Shown piece after piece: positions 40,556 to 47,733 of a DNA stretch of 64,000 nt. The stretch covers positions 1,674,001 to 1,738,000 of the forward strand of contig NZ_JAUFQN010000019.1 of assembly GCF_030409795.1 (NCBI RefSeq), written 5' to 3'. The translations under genes were made by a program, and so were the position numbers. The notes beneath the pieces were generated by a model, which was not told where the DNA came from, did not search any database, and was given only the letters and a program-made list of their open reading frames with translations. Numbering within the stretch: the first letter of the stretch is position 1; each line of letters begins with the position of its first letter. Source of the DNA: Flavobacterium paronense. Its GTDB lineage: Bacteria; Bacteroidota; Bacteroidia; Flavobacteriales; Flavobacteriaceae.

Positions 40556-41959
40556 TTAAAGTTCGTCTGGGAATATTTTTCCGGGATTTAGAATATTATT
40601 GTGGTCAAAGACACGCTTAATACTTTCCATCAACTCCAAATGCGCTTTGGAAAAAGCTATATCCATAAAATTCTTTTGAACATAACCAATGCCGTGTTCG
40701 CCTGAAAGTGTACCTTTTAAGGAAACTGTCAGTTCAAATATTTGACGAATTCCTATCGGAACCTGAGTTTCCCAATTGTCATCGGTCATATCGCCTTTAA
40801 TGATGTTAACATGTAGATTCCCATCGCCGGCATGACCATAACAAACCGATTTGAAGCCATACTTCTCTCCTATTTTCTTGATTCCGGTGAGTAATTCAGG
40901 CAACATATATCTTGGGACTACGGTGTCTTCTTCTTTATAAATCGAATTTGATTTAACGGCTTCAGCAACGGAACGACGCATCTTCCACAAAGCAGCTTTT
41001 TGGTCTTCGGTATCGGCAAACAAAACCTCATCGATGTCAAATTTCTCAACAACCGTCATGATTTTCTCAGCTTCGAGCATCAAAATTTCAGGATAATTCC
41101 CATCCACTTCAATCAGCAAATGCGCTTGGTGTTCAGGTTTAACATTTACACTTATGCCTTCTACCAACCGCAATGTCCAATCAATAGCATCACGTTCCAT
41201 AAACTCTAATGCACTTGGAACGATTCCGGCACGGAAAATAGCCGAAACCGCTTCGCAAGCTTCGTTAGCTTTATAAAACGGAACCAACATCAAAACATTA
41301 TGGGTGTTTTTTGGCAAGAGTTTCAACACTGCTTTTGTAATAACTCCGAGTGTTCCTTCACTACCAACCATTAATTGCGTTAGGTTATAACCAGTAGAAT
41401 TTTTTAAAGTATTGGCTCCTGTCCAAATGATTTCACCATTAGGTAAAACCACTTCTAAGTTAAGAACATAATCTTTGGTCACACCATATTTTACAGCTCT
41501 CGCGCCACCAGCATTTTCAGCAATATTTCCGCCAATCCAACAACTTCCCATGCTGCTTGGATCAACAGGATAGAACAATCCTTTTTCGGCAACAGCTTCC
41601 CGCAATACTTGATTGATAACGGCTGGCTCAACAGTGACTTGCAGATTCTGTTCATCAATTTCCAGAATTTTATTCAAGCGCTCCATTGATAATCCAATGC
41701 CTTCATATACTGATAAAGCACCTCCGCTCAAACCTGTTCTGGCTCCAATGGGTGTCGTCGGAATTTTATATTCATTGGCCACTTTCAATATGGCTGAAAT
41801 TTCATGTGCATTGGCAGGTTTCAACACAACGTTTGGCGGAAAAACATAATCTTCCGTTTCGTCATGACCGTAATGATTTAGGGTTTCATTGTCAGTGAAC
41901 AGATAGTTAACACCAACTATATTCGATAATTTTTGAAGAATTTCGGGACTGAGTGACAT
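40556..41959 (-). CDS. FAD-linked oxidase, GlcD/D-lactate dehydrogenase type
   Basis: 467-aa flavoprotein of the vanillyl-alcohol oxidase superfamily. The FAD-binding domain shows PTTPIGARTGLSGGALSVYE (about residues 70-89) and VDPSSMGSCWIGGNIAENAG (about 136-155), and the C-terminal cap has CYGHAGDGNLHVNII and LSGEHGIGYVQK. It oxidises a 2-hydroxy acid such as glycolate or D-lactate to the 2-oxo acid. The iron-sulphur partner (GlcF/LldE type) is not nearby, so the electron acceptor is uncertain. Upstream, across a structured element, are MFS and AEC transporter genes that could import an organic acid. Confidence 0.92.
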   Translation of the reverse strand: MSLSPEILQKLSNIVGVNYLFTDNETLNHYGHDETEDYVFPPNVVLKPANAHEISAILKVANEYKIPTTPIGARTGLSGGALSVYEGIGLSMERLNKILEIDEQNLQVTVEPAVINQVLREAVAEKGLFYPVDPSSMGSCWIGGNIAENAGGARAVKYGVTKDYVLNLEVVLPNGEIIWTGANTLKNSTGYNLTQLMVGSEGTLGVITKAVLKLLPKNTHNVLMLVPFYKANEACEAVSAIFRAGIVPSALEFMERDAIDWTLRLVEGISVNVKPEHQAHLLIEVDGNYPEILMLEAEKIMTVVEKFDIDEVLFADTEDQKAALWKMRRSVAEAVKSNSIYKEEDTVVPRYMLPELLTGIKKIGEKYGFKSVCYGHAGDGNLHVNIIKGDMTDDNWETQVPIGIRQIFELTVSLKGTLSGEHGIGYVQKNFMDIAFSKAHLELMESIKRVFDHNNILNPGKIFPDEL

Positions 41960-42016
41960 TAGGTTAAATTAGAAAGGTAAAAGTAACGATAACAAAAGAA
42001 AAAGACAAATTATTTT

Positions 42017-42127
42017 TAGCCCCGATTGTAGTGGAAATCATCTTTGACAAAGTTTAAAACTTTGTCAAAGATATTGAAACGGAAAGCGGGAAAATAGTCG
42101 ATTGATAAGCCCAAAACATTCGCTTCT
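42017..42127. repeat. Structured intergenic element, copy B
   Basis: TAGCCCCGATT (42017-42027), then a 15-base perfect stem ATCTTTGACAAAGTT (42040-42054) / AACTTTGTCAAAGAT (42058-42072) with a three-base loop, then ATTGAAACGGAAAGCGGGAA and final TTCGCTTCT (42119-42127), which overlaps the MFS stop codon. Same landmarks as 12848-13013. Confidence 0.8.
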
Positions 42128-43334
42128 ATTTTTTCTTCAAATTAGGAAGGAAATAACAAATAATTCCAATCAAAGGCAGAAACGAACAAACGTGATACAC
42201 ATATTGAATAGAAGTATAATCCGCTAATTTACCCAGCAAAGCCGAACCTAAAGCGCCCATTCCGAAGGCAAAACCGTAGAACAATCCGGAAACCATTCCG
42301 AGTTTTTTCGGAACCAATTCCTGTGCATAAACTAATATGGCCGGGAAAGCAGATGACATTATAATTCCGATGGTAATCATTAAAACATCTGTCCAAAATA
42401 AGTTAACATAAGGCAGCATTAATGCAAATGGTGTAGCTCCAAAAACAGAAAGCCAAATCACGTGTTTGCGTCCGATTTTATCTCCTAACGGCCCGCCAAG
42501 TATGGTTCCAAGCGCATACGCGATTAAGTAAATGAACATGTGAAACTGTGCTTGTTTTATACTAAGATGAAACTTATCCATAAGGAAAAAAGTATAATAC
42601 GTCGACAAACTTGCTGTGTAAAAGAACTTAGAGAAAATGACGATTAACAACACCGCTATCGCCCATTTCACTTTGCTTTTAGACAAATTGTGATAATCGA
42701 TAAATACTGTCTTTTTATTCTTTCTAAAAATCAAATGGTCTCGGTACCAAAAGGCAATTTTGCTAATAATTCCGAGTGCAATAACCACAGCAATTACAAA
42801 CCAAAGAATGTATTTTTGTGAATTTGGAACTACAATTAACGCTACCAAAAGTGGTCCGAGTGCTGTCCCAAAATTGCCGCCAACCTGAAATATAGATTGT
42901 GCCAAACCTCGTTTCCCGCCTGAAGCCATATTAGAAATTCGTGCCGATTCCGGATGAAAAATAGAAGAACCAATTCCAATCAAAACCACTGAAAGTAAAA
43001 TCCAATAAAAATTATCAGCAAACGATAACGAAACAATTCCCGCCAAAGAAAACAGCATTCCATAAATCTGTGAAAAAGGCTTTGGATGTTTATCTGTATA
43101 ATAACCCACAAAAGGCTGAAGCAGTGAGGCTGCTAGTTGAAAAGCAAAGGTTATCAATCCGATTTGGGAAAATGATAAGTGGTAATTTTGCTTTAAAATT
43201 GGGTAAACCGATGGAATTATCGCCTGAATTAAATCGTTTAACAAATGAGCAAAACTGATGGAAAACAGGATAGAATAAATTGTTTTATGCAATAATTCCT
43301 TATTTTCAGTAGATATATTACTAGTAGTTTCCAT
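42126..43334 (-). CDS. MFS transporter, fosmidomycin-resistance-like
   Basis: 402-aa major facilitator with 12 hydrophobic segments. The N-terminal half (SFAHLLNDLIQAIIPSVYPI, QNYHLSFSQIGLITFAFQLA) and the loop YYTDKHPKPFSQIYG resemble the Fsr group. The signature after helix 2 and the repeat GPLGDKIGRKHVIWLSVFG between helices 8 and 9 are present. Substrate unknown: the family includes drug exporters, but the gene starts one base after the AEC transporter stop, so both probably serve one transported compound. Confidence 0.9.
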   Translation of the reverse strand: METTSNISTENKELLHKTIYSILFSISFAHLLNDLIQAIIPSVYPILKQNYHLSFSQIGLITFAFQLAASLLQPFVGYYTDKHPKPFSQIYGMLFSLAGIVSLSFADNFYWILLSVVLIGIGSSIFHPESARISNMASGGKRGLAQSIFQVGGNFGTALGPLLVALIVVPNSQKYILWFVIAVVIALGIISKIAFWYRDHLIFRKNKKTVFIDYHNLSKSKVKWAIAVLLIVIFSKFFYTASLSTYYTFFLMDKFHLSIKQAQFHMFIYLIAYALGTILGGPLGDKIGRKHVIWLSVFGATPFALMLPYVNLFWTDVLMITIGIIMSSAFPAILVYAQELVPKKLGMVSGLFYGFAFGMGALGSALLGKLADYTSIQYVYHVCSFLPLIGIICYFLPNLKKK

Positions 43335-44246
43335 TTAAAATGTGTTTAAAATAAAATACCAAAACGCAAGCGTGGCAAAGGATAATGGAATTCCGATTCC
43401 AACCATCATGCTGCTTAATTTTGGTTTCAAGCCATAATTTGAGGCTAAAATTACTCCTGTTATCATTGGCGCCATTGCTGATTCCATCACCGAAACATCA
43501 ACAGCTATCCCTTTGCCTTTCAATATAATTTTATAGAGTAAAAAGAAAATCGCTGGTGTAATAATTAATTTAAAAAGCAATCCCAGCCTCAGAAATTTCC
43601 AATGCTGACTTCTTTTGTCAATTTTTAATTGCAATCCGACGGAAACCAAAGCAACAGGTGTTACTGTTGCACCCAATTTTTGAAAAACAGTTTCTAAATG
43701 TTCATTAAAATCAAACTTTAAAACATTCATCACAACCGCAATGACAAAAGCGATAAATGGCGGAAACAGTAGTATTTTTTTTAGTATATCACCCGAACTT
43801 GAACTGCCTTTAGCAAAAATTCCGGCCGTAATAATTCCGAGTGTTGCCATGACTACAAACGAACCAGGCTGATCAACAATGATCGCGGTCTTTAAACCTT
43901 CTTCTCCATAAAGTGCCTGAATAATTGGAAAGCCAACAAATGAAGTATTCCCTAAACCAGCCGTAATTATCAAACAACCGATAAGTCGATTGGGCCAACC
44001 TAATTTTTTTCCGATGGCATAGAAAAAAGCAAAAGATAAGAGAAATCCAATCCAGGCAACTCCTAATGGATATAACAAATCCGTAGAAATCGAAACTTTA
44101 GGAATATAGTACAAAGCCAATGCTGGTAAAGCAACATAAATAACAAACTGATTAAGTGCTAAGTGTCCGTTTTTGGGAAAGGCTGCGAGTCGTTGCATTC
44201 CCAAACCCATAAGTAAACAGAGAAAAATCAACAGAATGTTATCCAT
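43335..44246 (-). CDS. AEC family transporter
   Basis: 303-aa membrane protein of the auxin efflux carrier family, with about ten hydrophobic helices. Recognisable parts: FVIYVALPALALYYIPK near residue 32-48, GNTSFVGFPIIQALYGEEGL (about 97-116) and the second-half repeat EHLETVFQKLGATVTPVALV. In bacteria such carriers often transport malonate, malate or related organic acids. Its stop codon abuts the MFS start, so the two genes form one transcription unit. The promoter region upstream shows no consensus box. Confidence 0.9.
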   Translation of the reverse strand: MDNILLIFLCLLMGLGMQRLAAFPKNGHLALNQFVIYVALPALALYYIPKVSISTDLLYPLGVAWIGFLLSFAFFYAIGKKLGWPNRLIGCLIITAGLGNTSFVGFPIIQALYGEEGLKTAIIVDQPGSFVVMATLGIITAGIFAKGSSSSGDILKKILLFPPFIAFVIAVVMNVLKFDFNEHLETVFQKLGATVTPVALVSVGLQLKIDKRSQHWKFLRLGLLFKLIITPAIFFLLYKIILKGKGIAVDVSVMESAMAPMITGVILASNYGLKPKLSSMMVGIGIPLSFATLAFWYFILNTF

Positions 44247-44291
44247 TCGAAATACTTAAATTAGTTTGCAAAGGTCGGAAAGTTTGTTTTA

Positions 44292-44388
44292 TTACACAGA
44301 GATACACAGAGAAAAAATAAAAAGATTCACTGAGTTTTAAAAAGCTTCTTTGTGAGTCTCTTTAAAATCTCTGTGAATCTCTGTGTAA
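44292..44388. repeat. Long inverted repeat (ACACAGAGA type)
   Basis: Left arm TTACACAGAGATACACAGAG (44292-44311) and right arm CTCTGTGAATCTCTGTGTAA (44369-44388) pair at all but one position; a second pairing GATTCAC/GTGAGTC lies inside. The whole could fold into one hairpin of almost 100 bases in the divergent gap between the AEC and meaB genes. Confidence 0.75.
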
Positions 44389-44430
44389 CAGGAAGTAATA
44401 TTTTACTAAATTTACCCAAACGATTTCCCA

Positions 44431-45519
44431 TTGAACCAAAAGCAAAACACAAAATCAGCGTTACATGAAAAAGAAGGTATTCCGCAACCTGAAACTTTCA
44501 GCGCATCTTCCTTAGAGAAAATTTCCCAAAGCAGAAAAGTACAACCTTCAGCAGCAGAACTTATTTCCGGAATTTTAGCGCATGATAAAGTGGCTTTAAG
44601 TCGGGCCATTACTTTGGTAGAAAGTACAAGTGTTACGCATTTGGCGAAAGCTAACGAAATAATAAATGGCTGTTTGCCTTATGCTAACAAATCAGTTCGA
44701 ATAGGAATTACCGGCGTTCCCGGAGTTGGAAAATCAACTTTTATTGAAGCATTTGGTAAATATCTTACGTCGTTAGGTAAAAAAGTCGCGGTCTTAACTA
44801 TTGACCCAAGCAGTACAATTTCGCACGGAAGCATTTTGGGAGATAAAACCCGAATGGAGGAATTAGTAAAAGATGAAAATGCTTATATACGTCCTTCCGC
44901 CTCGGGAGAAACATTGGGTGGCGTTGCCCGAAAAACTAGAGAAACGATTATCCTTTGTGAAGCCGCTGGATTTGATACCATAATTATAGAAACGGTTGGT
45001 GTAGGTCAAAGTGAAACCGCAGTTCACTCGATGGTTGATTTCTTTTTATTGCTAAAGATTTCTGGAGCTGGCGATGAACTACAGGGTATCAAAAGAGGCA
45101 TAATGGAAATGGCGGATGCGATTGTCATTAACAAAGCTGACGGCGATAATATCAATAAAGCTAAATTAGCGAAGACCGAATTCAATCGTGCTTTGCATTT
45201 GTTTCCTGCGAAAAAATCAGGTTGGATTCCGACCGTAGCGACTTGTAGTTCAATTACAAAAGACGGAATTGACAGTGTTTGGGAAACGATATCTAACTAT
45301 TTTGAATTAGTCAAAGCCAATCATTATTTTGAAGAAAAACGCAAAGAGCAAAACCAATATTGGATGATGGAAACTATTAACGAGCAGTTAAAAAATAACT
45401 TTTATAATCATCCTGAAATTGCCAAACTTATCACTTCTTCACAACAAGCGGTGCTTGCTAATGAACTTTCCCCTTTTGCCGCAGCGCAAAAACTACTAGA
45501 ATTTTATTTCAAGAAGTAA
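44431..45519 (+). CDS. meaB: MeaB/ArgK-type GTPase, methylmalonyl-CoA mutase chaperone
   Basis: 362-aa G3E-family GTPase that protects and loads adenosylcobalamin-dependent methylmalonyl-CoA mutase. P-loop GITGVPGVGKSTFIEAFG (about residues 92-109), DPSSTISHGSILGDKTRM (about 128-145), ETVGVGQSETAVHSMVDFF (about 189-207) with the switch regions, and NKADGDN. The only in-frame start near the N-terminus is TTG at 44431; no ATG exists upstream. The mutase itself is not in the window. Its C-terminus NELSPFAAAQKLLEFYFKK recurs in two degenerate fragments (46134-46238, 55262-55339). Confidence 0.95.
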   Translation: MNQKQNTKSALHEKEGIPQPETFSASSLEKISQSRKVQPSAAELISGILAHDKVALSRAITLVESTSVTHLAKANEIINGCLPYANKSVRIGITGVPGVGKSTFIEAFGKYLTSLGKKVAVLTIDPSSTISHGSILGDKTRMEELVKDENAYIRPSASGETLGGVARKTRETIILCEAAGFDTIIIETVGVGQSETAVHSMVDFFLLLKISGAGDELQGIKRGIMEMADAIVINKADGDNINKAKLAKTEFNRALHLFPAKKSGWIPTVATCSSITKDGIDSVWETISNYFELVKANHYFEEKRKEQNQYWMMETINEQLKNNFYNHPEIAKLITSSQQAVLANELSPFAAAQKLLEFYFKK

Positions 45520-45547
45520 AAGAGAACGTTTTGTACTCATCTCTTTT
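45518..45547 (+). terminator. Terminator of meaB
   Basis: AAAAGAGA (45518-45525, overlapping the stop codon) and TCTCTTTT (45540-45547), loop of 14, followed by more T. Confidence 0.75.
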
Positions 45548-45597
45548 TTAATCATAATTAGTATTATTTTATAAAGTAAGCGCTATTTTCTTTAAAC

Positions 45598-45671
45598 ATG
45601 TACATCTTTGTAGAAAAAGATGTACATGTTTACACAAAAAGATGTACATGTTTTGAGTAAAAGATGTACAT
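45598..45671. promoter_or_regulatory. Array of four ATGTACAT palindromes, 22-base period
   Basis: ATGTACAT occurs at 45598-45605, 45620-45627, 45642-45649 and 45664-45671, starts exactly 22 bases apart. The flank AAAAGATGTACATG is conserved in the middle copies. The fourth copy lies between the -33 and -7 elements of the HU-like gene, so a bound repressor would block RNA polymerase. Confidence 0.85.
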
Positions 45672-45686
45672 CTTTTATTAAATTTG
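45653..45686 (+). promoter_or_regulatory. Promoter of the HU-like gene
   Basis: TTG (45653-45655), 23-base spacer, TAAATTTG (45679-45686), 42 bases before the ATG. Confidence 0.65.
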
Positions 45687-45728
45687 TACTTATGATTTAA
45701 TTGTATCACACTACTAAAATAAAAAAGT

Positions 45729-46112
45729 ATGGCTATTCACTTTAAAATGGTTCCCAAAAAAAACATGCAGACTTCTCCGCCAGAAGTTAAATATTACCCT
45801 TGTGCGGTGAGTCAGGGCAAAGTAGACTTAGAAGATTTAGCGCGTAAGGTAGCCATGCAGTCTACTATGAGCGCTGCGGATTGTTACGGAGTTATTGTGG
45901 GTTTAACCACGGTAATCGCAGAAGAATTGACTGATGGAAATATTGTAGCTATTGATCATTTAGGAACCCTAAAACTAACATTGCAGGGAACTGCTGCCGA
46001 CACACAGGAGGAATTGGGCAAATCATCGATTACCAAAGTGAAAGTGATTTATAAACCTTCTGCGAAATTAATGGATAGATTAAGGGAAATTACTTTTAAG
46101 AGAATACGTTAG
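45729..46112 (+). CDS. HU-related DNA-binding protein
   Basis: 127-aa protein of the HU-related group found in Bacteroidetes, with an N-terminal extension (MAIHFKMVPKKN ... PCAVSQGKVDLEDLARKVA), the HU helical part (STMSAADCYGVIVGLTTVIA) and the beta-arm and closing region (LGTLKLTLQGTAADTQEELG, VIYKPSAKLMDRLREITFKR). It should dimerise and bend or bind DNA. Its expression appears tightly regulated by the ATGTACAT array upstream. Confidence 0.88.
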   Translation: MAIHFKMVPKKNMQTSPPEVKYYPCAVSQGKVDLEDLARKVAMQSTMSAADCYGVIVGLTTVIAEELTDGNIVAIDHLGTLKLTLQGTAADTQEELGKSSITKVKVIYKPSAKLMDRLREITFKRIR

Positions 46113-46133
46113 GAAATTAAAATCTTAAATTAA

Positions 46134-46238
46134 ATTTTTGTTATAAAGCCAATACAACAGAACAACAAAGCCGCGCAAAATAATGAATTATCACCTTTTG
46201 CAGCGGCTATGAATTTGTTAGGGAAGTATTTTAAGTAG
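46134..46238 (+). pseudogene. MeaB-like C-terminal gene fragment 1
   Basis: 34 codons without start, ending in TAG: IFVIKPIQQNNKAAQNN followed by ELSPFAAAMNLLGKYFK. The end matches the MeaB C-terminus (ELSPFAAAQKLLEFYFKK) encoded 700 bases upstream. It is the remnant of a duplicated or displaced 3' end. Confidence 0.5.
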
Positions 46239-46275
46239 AAATTTTCTAGTATTTGTTTTAGTGAGCTAATTCAAA

Positions 46276-46911
46276 CTACATCTCAAAAATGAGATCGATA
46301 TAGGGAATTCCGATATTAGAATCTGGACCGGGTGTTCCTAAACTATAAAAGTTGGATGAAGTAATAGTCATTCCATTTGAAGTAACCGGAAAAGGATTTC
46401 CAGTAGTAAAGGATAACATTCTTCCTGTAGTATTGATTACATTACCAAGATAATTAGAAACAATTCTTCTTATTGAATATGACTTTCCTGCAAGCAAAGA
46501 AATACCATTAACCGAATGATAATCTGTTGAGTTAGAATTAAAAATAATATTCCCTGAGTATACCATTGTAGCATCAGTATTGTTATAAATCTCAATAGTA
46601 TAAGGAACACTAGCAGTATATAAATTGGCATTTCCTTGATAACCAATAGAACAAACTGTTTGATTGGCGTTTAGTGTAAATGTATATTCATGAACATCCA
46701 AATCCATTGTATTGGAATCGGTATAGGCTGGATGGGCTGTAACGACATCACTCCAAAGCGTTTTAAATGGAGATAGTCCCGTATTACATCCTGCTGGTGC
46801 TGATGCTTGAGGCGAGGTACAACTTGGACCAATTACTAAGGTTGCAGTGATTAACAATACAGTAACAACAGCTGTTGACACTAAATAAGTTTTGATTTTT
46901 TTAATTTTCAT
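46276..46911 (-). CDS. Exported protein of unknown function
   Basis: 211-aa protein with a strong N-terminal signal/anchor (residues about 12-29, VSTAVVTVLLITATLVIG) followed by P-S-C-T-S, which resembles but does not satisfy a lipobox. The mature part is beta-rich and Asn/Thr/Ser-rich, with YTIEIYNNTDATMVYSGNI and ISLLAGKSYSIRR, similar in style to DUF4082-like sandwich domains. Its start overlaps the end of the Lgt-like gene by 11 bases, so it is coupled to it. It is the last gene of the cluster 46276-55038 and could be the protein that the Lgt-like enzyme modifies (inference). Confidence 0.75.
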   Translation of the reverse strand: MKIKKIKTYLVSTAVVTVLLITATLVIGPSCTSPQASAPAGCNTGLSPFKTLWSDVVTAHPAYTDSNTMDLDVHEYTFTLNANQTVCSIGYQGNANLYTASVPYTIEIYNNTDATMVYSGNIIFNSNSTDYHSVNGISLLAGKSYSIRRIVSNYLGNVINTTGRMLSFTTGNPFPVTSNGMTITSSNFYSLGTPGPDSNIGIPYIDLIFEM

Positions 46912-47698
46912 ATAATTTAAAGTTTTGGATTAGTAATTTTTTATAATAAATAACAGCAATAATGATAATAACTAATGCTATGCATTGCGAATGAGAAAGA
47001 AAACCATCAATGACATACCCTCTTTCATCACCTCTAAATAATTCTAAAAATATTCTGCAAAAGCCATATAAAATAATATAGGTTAAGAACTGTTGCCCGT
47101 CAAATTGTTTGTTTTGTTTAACAGAAAGGATAAGTAGCAGGATCATCAATAATAGAAAGGCTTCATAAAGTTGGGTTGGATGTACACCAATGCCATTAGA
47201 GTTTGGAAAAACAACACCCATGAAACTATTAGTAGGCAACCCATAGCAACAACCTCCTAGAAAGCAACCTATTCTTCCGAAAAAATGCGCTATTAAGGTA
47301 GTGGTGGCAAAAATATCTAGCATGGATAAAACCGGTATTTTGTGTTTTTTTAAATACCAAACCACAAATGGAACTATCGTTACAAACGAACCATAAAACA
47401 CAAAGCCACCCGAAAAATTATCTAAAATAAGTTTTGGATTATTTAGATAATACAAGGGTTTCTCTAAGTAATAAAACAATTTACCACCCACAAAGCCCAT
47501 AATAAAAATGAGATAGAAGAAAGAATTGGGCAATGCTGTAATGCCCAATTCTTTTTTAGCACGCCACTTGGTATAAACCGTCGCCAATAAAGCACCTAAG
47601 ACAATACAAAACGCATACGAATAAATCGTAAACTCAACCATACCCAAAAGATTGGATAAAAAAACAGGTAATTGAATATGGAAAAGTTCTTTGTGCAT
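46901..47698 (-). CDS. Lgt-like prolipoprotein diacylglyceryl transferase family protein
   Basis: 265-aa membrane protein with seven hydrophobic helices of the Lgt fold. Lgt transfers diacylglyceryl to the lipobox Cys of prolipoproteins. The signature Arg is kept in HFFGRIGCFLGGCCYG (about residues 139-154), and LELFRGDERGYV resembles the Lgt end loop. But the essential His of the Lgt HG motif is replaced by Tyr (SGGFVFYGSF, about 90-99), and the Glu after the Arg motif is missing; instead there is a C-x(4)-CC cluster. It is therefore probably a specialised paralogue, not the housekeeping Lgt. It is coupled to the 46276 gene. Confidence 0.82.
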   Translation of the reverse strand: MHKELFHIQLPVFLSNLLGMVEFTIYSYAFCIVLGALLATVYTKWRAKKELGITALPNSFFYLIFIMGFVGGKLFYYLEKPLYYLNNPKLILDNFSGGFVFYGSFVTIVPFVVWYLKKHKIPVLSMLDIFATTTLIAHFFGRIGCFLGGCCYGLPTNSFMGVVFPNSNGIGVHPTQLYEAFLLLMILLLILSVKQNKQFDGQQFLTYIILYGFCRIFLELFRGDERGYVIDGFLSHSQCIALVIIIIAVIYYKKLLIQNFKLYEN

Positions 47699-47733
47699 GT
47701 GCTAACTTTAATTGAGTTTATATAACTTTTCTG

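Noticed and set aside
41613-41898. Overlapping plus-strand frames opposite the FAD-linked oxidase
   Set aside because: Antisense of a highly conserved FAD-binding region; no start signals and no recognisable protein.
45598-45671. CRISPR array
   Set aside because: The repeated unit is only 8-14 bases and the period is 22; there are no 30-base repeats or spacers and no cas genes.
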